A DNA stretch of 64,000 nucleotides from Heterohyrax brucei (Eukaryota > Chordata > Mammalia > Hyracoidea > Procaviidae), in contig CM053162.1 in NCBI GenBank assembly GCA_028571685.1, forward strand, positions 48,394,851-48,458,850, in the 5' to 3' direction. Positions 57,276 through 64,000 of the stretch are shown here, in pieces. Both the position numbers and the translations under genes were made by a program. Each line of letters starts with the position of its first letter. Positions within the stretch are counted from its first letter, which is position 1. The notes beneath the pieces were generated by a model. It was not told where the DNA came from, searched no databases, and was given only the letters and a program-made list of their open reading frames with translations.

Positions 57276-57966
57276 GAATGGTCCTCACTGTTACCTCACA
57301 TGTGTTATTGTTACTTATTTAGAAAGCTCGTAATCCAAGGAAAACAGAAAAACGGCAAACAGCCTGAAAAAGACAGGAAAGAAAAAAAGGAAATGTTATG
57401 ACCTTTACTAAGAAAAGTCTCTCTCTTTTATCTGAGGTGGCCCTCTTGTACAATGAGTGAGGCACAGTCAACCTACTTTTTTTTCTTCTGAGACTCCTGT
57501 TATGTTAAAAAAAAAAAAAAAGAAAAGCTTGGTTAAAACATGGATTCATGTGGTATATTTCAAATGTTTACATTTAGAAAATGGGTGATTGTAAAAAACA
57601 GAAATACTGTGACCATCTATTGAAGTTCATTTGAAGATAAGGTCAAAAGTCCAAACTGGAGGCTTTCATGACTGTAAGCTCTGGGACAAATGGCACATTC
57701 CCAAGTTCATTCTCACTGGCCAGCTCCAAGTCCCTAGTCCTGGGCTTTCCCTTGAGTGTACAATTCTTATTTTAAATATTTATTCAAAGGGAAAGTGTGA
57801 GAGCTGCCTACAGTATTGCCTGCAGACACTTCACTTAGGCCTTGGTCAGCAGTGGAACTTAAAAAAATAAATACAATAGTGTTCTTCTCCTCTGTTTTAT
57901 CCTTTTGTCGTTTTATTTAAAACTAAGCCAGTAAAATATCTTAGGGTGGTGTGTGTCAATGATGAG
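57276..57966. other. Unique non-coding DNA with an A-run
   Basis: Poly(A) at about 57507-57521; otherwise nothing recognised. Confidence 0.4.
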
Positions 57967-58133
57967 CAACCCACTGCCAAATCCATTTCCATCAAGTTGA
58001 TTCCTACTTATAGCAACCCTGCAGAAAAGAAGAGAACTGCCCCATGGAGTTTCCAAAGAGTATCTGGCAGATTTGAACTGCCAATCTTCTGGTTAGCAGC
58101 TGTAGCAGTTAACGAATATACCACCAGGGTCTG
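57967..58133 (-). mobile_element. AfroSINE, minus strand
   Basis: 'gcaacccactgccaaatcca', 'tggagtttccaaagagtatc', 'tggttagcagctgtagcagt', 'taacgaatataccaccaggg'. atgatga on both sides (57960-57966, 58134-58140) may be the target duplication. Confidence 0.9.
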
Positions 58134-59360
58134 ATGATGAATAAGGGGAAGTTAAATTCCTGCCTTGCAAATACTGATCAGTGTGGAGAATGATATGGTC
58201 TGGTGGGTAAGGTTGGTCACTTTGCCTCTGGAGTGCTGCTTGCTTATGAGGGAAAGACGAAGGAATGTGGCAGGTTTAAGGTACCTAGTAGACTACAGAT
58301 ATCTTTCTGCTATCATGTCTTATTTTGTTTTCTTCATGTGATGTAGCTATCTGAAAAATACAAGAAGAACCAATTGCTTTATAATTTTTTTTCAGCTTCA
58401 TCCTTTTTTCCTATATATAATTTTTATTTTGAGGATTTCAAACCTACACAAAACTAGGATAACATAAGGATGCCCAACATAGCCATCACAGAGCTTCAGC
58501 AATGATGGGCAATGGCTTTAAGATGCATATCTGGGGAAAGGGATGGAAGAAGATGCAGACTGGTGTTTTGCTTCACTACAGTCTTTGGTTTGCACCTGCG
58601 CATTCATGTAACTAAACCTCATACACCTGCACCCACAGAAGACTTCATAATTGCTTTTGAATCAAGAAAGCTGTATTCGCTGCCATGGAAAAGGGAATCC
58701 AAAGCTAACAAAGTTAGAATGACTTACCCTTAAATTGATGCTTTCCTCACTCTTAAATTAAGGCTTGTAGGTAGGTTAAACATGTTTGTTAACAACTAGG
58801 GTCAAAGATGGGAAATAAAAAACCATTTACTGAAGATGGAGTAGTGTTTACTGTTTAGCTGCTTGCTTTAGGAGAAGCCAGAATTTGTGAGTATGCACGG
58901 GCATATGTGTGCACATGTGTGTGCATACATGTGTGTGTGTAGGAGTGGAAAGGAAAACTGAGTCATAGAAATTCTTAAAGAAAAGTGAAATTACAGCTGC
59001 AACAGCTCCCGACTCAGGCTCTTGCAGAGCACACCTGGCTTCCGGAAATAAAGATTTTCTTGAACAGGGTCATTGCCATGTTCCATTGTGTAAAGAAAAG
59101 TTATACAGCTTTGCATCCAGGTTCTCCTTTGATATTATCACCACGTGATAATACAGTTTCTAGCTAAAAAACAGTGCCAAAGACTGAAGCTAACCCATTT
59201 TGGCACCAATGTGTGGTATGTTACTGCATTTGCTAAATAGAACTACCAGGCTGCAGGCACCTGTGATGGTGGCTGGGAGCTGTCTTATTCCTTTCTGGGC
59301 ATCATCACCGATAGCTGAAGGATCCAGTTAATTGGGAAAATAGCTTAGACTCTGTGTTTT
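58134..59360. other. Unique non-coding DNA with a TG tract
   Basis: A TG/CA-rich tract lies at 58903-58941. No exon or confident repeat. Confidence 0.4.
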
Positions 59361-59400
59361 AGAAACCGTGGTGTTGCAGTGATTAAGTTCTATCTCTGCT
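59361..59400 (+). mobile_element. AfroSINE head, separated from its tail by an insertion
   Basis: 'gaaaccgtggtgttgcagtg' and 'attaagttctatctctgct' are the tRNA-like head. Its continuation starts at 59965. Confidence 0.85.
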
Positions 59401-59962
59401 GTTTTAGTCAGCTAGTGCAGCTCTAACAGAAATACCACAAGTGGTTGGCTTTAACAAAGGAAAGTTTATTTTTACACAGTCTGGTAGGCTACAAGTCCAA
59501 ATGCCGGATGTCCACTCCAGGGGAAGCCTCTCCCTCTTGTTAGCTCTGGAGGAAAGTCCTTGTGTTGCATCAGCCTTTGTTCAAGGAGTGTCTTGGTGCA
59601 GGAACCTCAGTCTGAAGGACTCACTCTTCTTCTGGTGCTGCTTGCTTTATGGTGTGAGGTTCCCAATTTCCTGCTTGCTTCCTTTTCTTTTTATCTCTTG
59701 TAGGATGAAAGGATAAAGGGTAGTGAAAGCCATGCTCCAGGGAAACTCCCTTTGCTGTGGAGCAGGGAGGCAATCTTATGAAGGGATTTAGAGTCCCACC
59801 CTAATCCTCTCCAGCATTATCCACCCTGTTACCCACAGGCAGAGATTAGGATTTACAGCATCAGAAAATCCCCAAATGGAGATCTATCACAATATGGGGG
59901 ATCCTGGCCCATCCAAATTACTACACATATTTTTGGGGGGACACAATTCAGTCCATGACATC
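59401..59962 (-). mobile_element. Afrotherian L1-type 3' end inserted into an AfroSINE
   Basis: It starts 'gttttagtcagctagtgcag' and ends 'gggggacacaattcagtcca'. The same module is at 28113-28562. Since it cuts an AfroSINE it must be younger than that SINE copy, so it is an afrotherian element and not a mammal-wide fossil. Confidence 0.78.
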
Positions 59963-59964
59963 TG

Positions 59965-60096
59965 TTAAAAAAAAAAGGTCAGCCATTCAAATCTGCCAGA
60001 GGGTCCTCGGTAACTCTGTGGAGCAGTTCTACTCCTGTCCTATAGGGTCGCTGAGTCAGAATCAACTCAACAGCACTGGATTCGGTTTGGTTTTCT
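59965..60096 (+). mobile_element. AfroSINE body and tail, continuation of 59361-59400
   Basis: 'ggtcagccattcaaatctgc', 'agcagttctactcctgtcct', 'gctgagtcagaatcaactca' and 'acagcactggattcggttt' complete the split SINE. Confidence 0.88.
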
Positions 60097-60418
60097 GCAT
60101 GTTTTACCCAAACCCACTTGTGAGAGCCTGAAAAAATACTGATATTTTAAATGATGGGATACACAGAGTGTGGAAACAAAAGGATAATGGGCCGTTGTAA
60201 AATTCTGGTCTTCCAGTTCCAACATTTTTGTAAAGTTCCTTGAAATGTTCTAAAAACAAAACAAAACAAAAACCCGTAGTCAGTGTGTATGGTGACCCAA
60301 ACAGCTGAAGCCTCTGGAGACAGGGTCAACTTCATGGGCTTGAGACACAGGCAGCTACACAGAGCACTGTGCTCAGAAGCACGCTATACATTGTTTAATG
60401 CTCCACGATCCCCATCTC

Positions 60419-60578
60419 AAAAACCTGGTGACATAGTAGTTAAGTGCCACAGCTGCTAACCAGAAAGCAGGCAGTCCAAATCCACCATGTGCTTTTTGGA
60501 AACTCTATGGAACAGTTCTACTCTGTCTGTAGGGTTGCTGTGAGTTGAAATCGACTGGACGTCAGTGGGTTTGGTTTT
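60419..60578 (+). mobile_element. AfroSINE, plus strand
   Basis: 'aaaaacctggtgacatagta', 'gccacagctgctaaccagaa', 'gttgctgtgagttgaaatcg', 'cagtgggtttggttttgg': complete. Confidence 0.92.
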
Positions 60579-61361
60579 GGTCACCATCTTCAAGTTCATA
60601 ATTTTTGGATAAAGGGCTCCACCTTTTCACTTCACAATGAACCCGATAAATCACACCCTGTCCAGTCACTCTTCTGTGGCCTCTCATGGTATGAAGAGCT
60701 GAGAGTGTTTCTGCAATTCCTCCTTCATGTCTGGGGGTCCCCTGAGATATGAAGTGGATGCTAGTTTTTAGATAAATTTTGATTCCTGAATCACACATCA
60801 GGAAATCTCTGAGAAGGAGGACTGGAGGTCAAGTGGCCCTCAGAGAAATCTCTTTAAGAAATTCCTGCACTGGGAAATAAAAAAGCAGGTTTCCAACAAA
60901 TGCTTCACATCACTAAGGCATGTCCGGGGCTCACTATTTCCTTCTGTTTCATCACTTCCTAGAGTCAAGCACTATTCTACTTAGACAACTGTTGTTATTA
61001 CTGAAAACACTCCATTCCCTAATGCTGGTTACCAGTTTGAATGTAACCAGCAAAACATTGGTTAGGGTTCGGATACTTCTGTAACTCAGTAAGAGCAAAA
61101 TTTTCCTATTTTGTGGTTTCTTCTGAAATTTAGTTTTTCTGCTCACTTGATTTTCAGAATAACAGCTTTGTTTTTCTGCTTGTTATTGTTTGCCTGCTAA
61201 ATAAGAGTTTATAGGCCTAAGGGTGGTAATTACACATTTCAGATTATGTGGAGATTCAAGAGCCCCTGTGTTTTCACTTACTACTGAAAAAAGGCCAAGA
61301 ATGGATGAAATACTACCGAACTTAATATTTTTTTTGTTTATTTGTTTGTTTTTTAACATCT
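60579..61361. other. Unique non-coding DNA
   Basis: About 0.8 kb with a T-rich run at 61328-61354. No exon recognised. Confidence 0.4.
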
Positions 61362-61552
61362 GTACTTCTCTAGAGAAACTGGTGGCATAGTGGTTAAGTG
61401 CTGTAGCTACTAACCAGAACAGTTAGCAGTTTGAATCTACCAGGCACTCCTTTGAAACTGTAAAGGGCAGTTCTACTCTGTCCTACAGGGTCACTATGAG
61501 CACAGAATTGACTCAACAGCAGTGGGTTTGGTTTGCTTTTTTGGTACTTCTC
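61362..61552 (+). mobile_element. AfroSINE with target-site duplication, plus strand
   Basis: The SINE lies at 61371-61543 ('gagaaactggtggcatagtg' to 'gtgggtttggtttgc'). gtacttctc repeats at 61362-61370 and 61544-61552. Confidence 0.92.
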
Positions 61553-61763
61553 CAGCAAAGGTGTATCTATGGGAAAACAGCAGCCATGGCAAGCACTGAT
61601 GTTGGGTCCTTGCACAACCACAACGAGGGTAATGAGCAACCAGGGGCAATCTCTAAGTTGTGCTCCCAATTTCAGAATAAATAGGCACTGATTGCCACAA
61701 AGCTTCAGCATAAATGCCTTCTACTCACTTGGCCCCCTGCCTGATTAGTTGCCTTTCGTCTTT

Positions 61764-61924
61764 GAAGTCTTGATGACACAGTGATTTAGTACTGTGGCTG
61801 CTAACCAAAAGGTTGGCAGTTCAAATCCACCAGGCACTGCTTGGAAACTGTGGGGTGGTTCTACTCTGTCCTATGGAATCACTATGAGTTGAAATCAACT
61901 CCACAGCAATGGATTTGGGGAGTT
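61764..61924 (+). mobile_element. AfroSINE, plus strand
   Basis: 'ttgatgacacagtgatttag', 'ctgctaaccaaaaggttggc', 'cactatgagttgaaatcaac', 'cagcaatggatttgggg': complete. Confidence 0.9.
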
Positions 61925-62555
61925 TTGCTTCATGTGTGCGGTGACTGGAATGTCATTTCATGCTTCATCTGGCTCCCCCTTGGATTTATACCCAGGATAA
62001 ACTACCCCCTCCTGCCACTCTTCAGGATGCCTCTCTGCCCCTGCCCAAATATCTGACACTCATCTTTTAGATAACCCTACCCTAATATCAGTTCAAAAGT
62101 ACAAGTAAAGCTTTTTAATCTTTTACTTCAAACATTATGGCACTACAGGAAAATTATAACTGCACCTTCCTTATTCTCACTCATAAAAATTAGTCTATGA
62201 TGTGTTCAAAGTCTTTTTCTTCTTTTGGTTTCTTCTTGTTCTGTACTCAACAGAGCAAGATTGCACAGTCTGCCTTGATTTATGGAAACTATCAAATGTG
62301 AAAATATTAGTTTCAACTTGCTGTATGATCTCATAGCTGGTGATGGAACCCTCCACAGTTACTAGAAACTGCCCCACAGTGGTGTCAGGTCACGTGCCAT
62401 ACCTGCCATACATTAGATATACCTCTGCCCAGATTTTGAGGAAAAGAGAGATGACCCTCGGGAAAACAGGTGGTGAAGTTCATGGGGTCTGGCTTGGCAG
62501 GACAAGGTGGAAAATACAAGGTCTGACAAGTTATAGAACTTAATTGTTCTAAGTG
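61925..62555. other. Unique non-coding DNA
   Basis: About 630 bases, nothing recognised. Confidence 0.35.
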
Positions 62556-63020
62556 CTACATACCTCATTGATGACTATCATTATGGTCACCTTTGAATTA
62601 CTCCCCTTGGGAAGCTTTGCGCTGATGCCAACACCTAGTCCACTCTCCAAAGCAATTTTGGAACGCTTTCTGGAATGGCCATTGTGCATGGTGGCATGGT
62701 GGCAAGTGCTTGAATTTATTTGTATAGCTGTCTGTGAAGGAGTTTTTAGCCAAATAACTATATGGGAACACCCTCCCTACTCACCAGATCTGGCCGCCAA
62801 CTACATTTTTCCTTAACCAAAGATAAGGGAATACTGAAGGGAAGACATTTCGATGACATTCAGGACCTCAAAGGTAATATGATGACAGCTCTGATGGCCA
62901 TTCCAGAAAGAGTTCCAAAATTGCTTTGAAGGGTAGATTAGGCACTGGCGTTAGTACACACCTTCCCAAGAGGAGTACTTCAAAGGTGACTTTAGCGATA
63001 CTCAGCAGTGAGTTGAGTTG
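62556..63020 (+). mobile_element. Mariner-family DNA transposon relic arranged as an inverted repeat
   Basis: The arms are about 62556-62683 and 62893-63020. Over 98 aligned positions I count 17 differences (about 83% identity). The right arm is the C-terminal coding end and following bases of a mariner transposase; the left arm is an inverted copy of it. The loop holds the catalytic-region remnant. No mariner TIRs or TA duplication could be placed. Confidence 0.7.
62724..62931 (+). pseudogene. Mariner transposase C-terminal remnant
   Basis: The frame 62553-62816 ends with EHPPYSPDLAANY (62766 onward), the hallmark HPPYSPDLAP box of Tc1/mariner transposases around the second catalytic Asp. 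A stop follows after 'IFP'. In a different frame 62823-62930 reads ILKGRHFDDIQDLKGN and then MTALMAIPERVPKLL, the usual downstream part. So there is one frameshift and the N-terminal DNA-binding part is missing. It cannot make a functional enzyme. Confidence 0.8.
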
Positions 63021-63360
63021 AGTTCATGAACTTAATTGGCTTAGAATACCTTGTGGGCCATGGGAGGTTGGGGTGGAGTGGGGGAGCAGACCAGAGGTTT
63101 TCAGGAGAATCTACACTTTTGTGGGATTTGGGATGATGCTATCAACTATCTATCGCTTGAGCTTGATGGCTCTTCACTACTTTCCCTGCTCCACGAAACA
63201 CCTTTCCTAATCTGAATTTGTAAATTTCCAGAAGGTTTTGATTTATCTCTTCTTGTACATGAAGCACAGCTTCCAACTATCATAAAAGTTCTCTTCAACT
63301 GTCTCTCTACCTGGCAAACAGAGACAGAATGGGGTCTGTCTGCGCCTTCAACTTGTAAAA
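63021..63360. other. Unique non-coding DNA
   Basis: About 340 bases, nothing recognised. Confidence 0.35.
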
Positions 63361-63566
63361 ACCAGTTACTGTCAAGTCAATTCAGACTCATGGCAATCCC
63401 ATGTGTTACAGAAGAGAACGGCAGTCCATAACATTTTTAAGTCTGTGATCTCTCAGACGCAGATTTCCAGCAGCTTTCTTCCAAGATACTTCTGGGTGGA
63501 TTTGAAACAGTAGCGTTTTGTTTCTTAGTTGAGCCCTTAGCTATTTGTACCACCTGGAGGACTCCT
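63361..63566 (-). mobile_element. AfroSINE, long subtype, minus strand
   Basis: 'gtcaagtcaattcagactca', 'tggcaatcccatgtgttaca', 'acttctgggtggatttgaaa', 'gtaccacctggaggactcc' match the long subtype from tail to head. Confidence 0.88.
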
Positions 63567-63579
63567 TTCTATTGTATGT

Positions 63580-63768
63580 TGTTGCCGTTGTCATGTGCCC
63601 TTGAGTCCATTCCAACTCATTGCAGTCCGATATGACAAAGTAGAACCGCCCCAGAGGGCTTCCTAGGTTGTAATCTTTACAGGAGCAGATCCCCAGGTCT
63701 TTTCTTCCACGGAACTGCTTGTGGGTTCCTAGCAGCCAAGAATTCAGCCATTGGCCACCAAGGCTTCT
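63580..63768 (-). mobile_element. AfroSINE, longer subtype, minus strand
   Basis: 'ttgagtccattccaactcat', 'gtaatctttacaggagcaga', 'ttggccaccaaggcttc'. Same subtype as 1951-2147. Confidence 0.88.
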
Positions 63769-63841
63769 TTTGTATTGCGTAGTACATGGTTTATGTTATA
63801 GGTGGTGAGGGTAAAAAATTATTCTCTTTTTTTATGCTCTA

Positions 63842-64000
63842 GTTTGTTGTTGCTCTGTGCCGTCGAATTGATTCCAACTCATAGCAACACTATAGGACAG
63901 AGTGGAACTGCTCCATAGGGATTCTCAGGAGTGCCTGGTAGATTGAAAAGGACCTTTTGGTAAGTAGCCTGAGCTCTCAGTCACTTCGCCACAAGGGCTC
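63842..64000 (-). mobile_element. AfroSINE, minus strand, reaches window edge
   Basis: 'ccgtcgaattgattccaact', 'gcaacactataggacagagt', 'ctccatagggattctcagga', 'cttcgccacaagggctc'. Third minus-strand SINE in a row; the last head bases may lie beyond the window. Confidence 0.9.

Noticed and set aside
61764-61830. Possible tRNA gene
   Set aside because: The A/B-box-like text belongs to the tRNA-derived head of an AfroSINE with a SINE body and tail attached; the same holds for all other SINE heads.
1-64000. CRISPR array, operon, phage or retroviral LTR
   Set aside because: No regularly spaced repeats, no dense coding, no LTR pair or gag/pol/env pattern; composition and repeats are those of a mammalian chromosome.

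Overview
This window looks like ordinary non-coding nuclear DNA of an afrotherian mammal, most likely an elephant. The argument rests on the repeats. About thirty copies of the AfroSINE family are scattered on both strands; their tRNA-like head reads roughly 'ccctggtggc..agtggttaag' and their tail 'ctatgagtcggaa..gactc'. With them are several RTE/BovB-like LINE fragments of the kind known from elephant (RTE1) and L1 copies with a characteristic long 3' UTR. A sirenian or hyrax source cannot be excluded by eye. I found no protein-coding gene, no convincing exon, no functional RNA gene, no CRISPR array and no LTR retrovirus. Open reading frames here are short and either lie in repeats or have no recognisable content.

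Layout. 1-561: RTE LINE 3' end with TA/CA repeats. 1951-2892: AfroSINE and RTE LINE on the minus strand. 2893-10985: an old L1 3' end split by a full-length but dead L1 (3083-10748), which carries a second, antisense L1 fragment with its own target-site duplication. 10986-15646: mostly unique DNA. 15815-17412 and 19862-21895: 3' parts of younger L1s on opposite strands. 23008-24480: long-type SINE and an RTE fragment with a damaged reverse transcriptase motif. 26484-27965: an old CR1/L3 fragment and an L1 3' end. 28060-35240: a dense mosaic of L1 fragments with at least seven nested insertions. 35400-45050: L2, MIR and MER5 fossils with AfroSINEs. 46487-46947: a hAT-type DNA transposon with terminal inverted repeats and 8-bp target duplication, split by an AfroSINE. 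48317-49604: an inverted duplication of unknown sequence around an RTE fragment. 51561-55477: the longest stretch almost free of repeats, a candidate conserved non-coding region. 55478-62000: AfroSINEs, RTE and a young L1 3' end that splits a SINE. 62556-63020: a mariner transposase relic folded into an inverted repeat. 63361-64000: three minus-strand AfroSINEs in a row.

There is no pathway here. What works together is the retrotransposon system: the RTE LINE and the AfroSINEs share the same 3' tail, consistent with RTE enzymes having copied the SINEs. L1 supplied the other wave of insertion. The nesting order gives a relative history: L2, MIR, L3, MER5 and old L1 first; then the afrotherian L1, AfroSINE and RTE; then L1 3' ends that cut AfroSINEs. 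Family names come from memory of consensus sequences, and all boundaries were set by eye.
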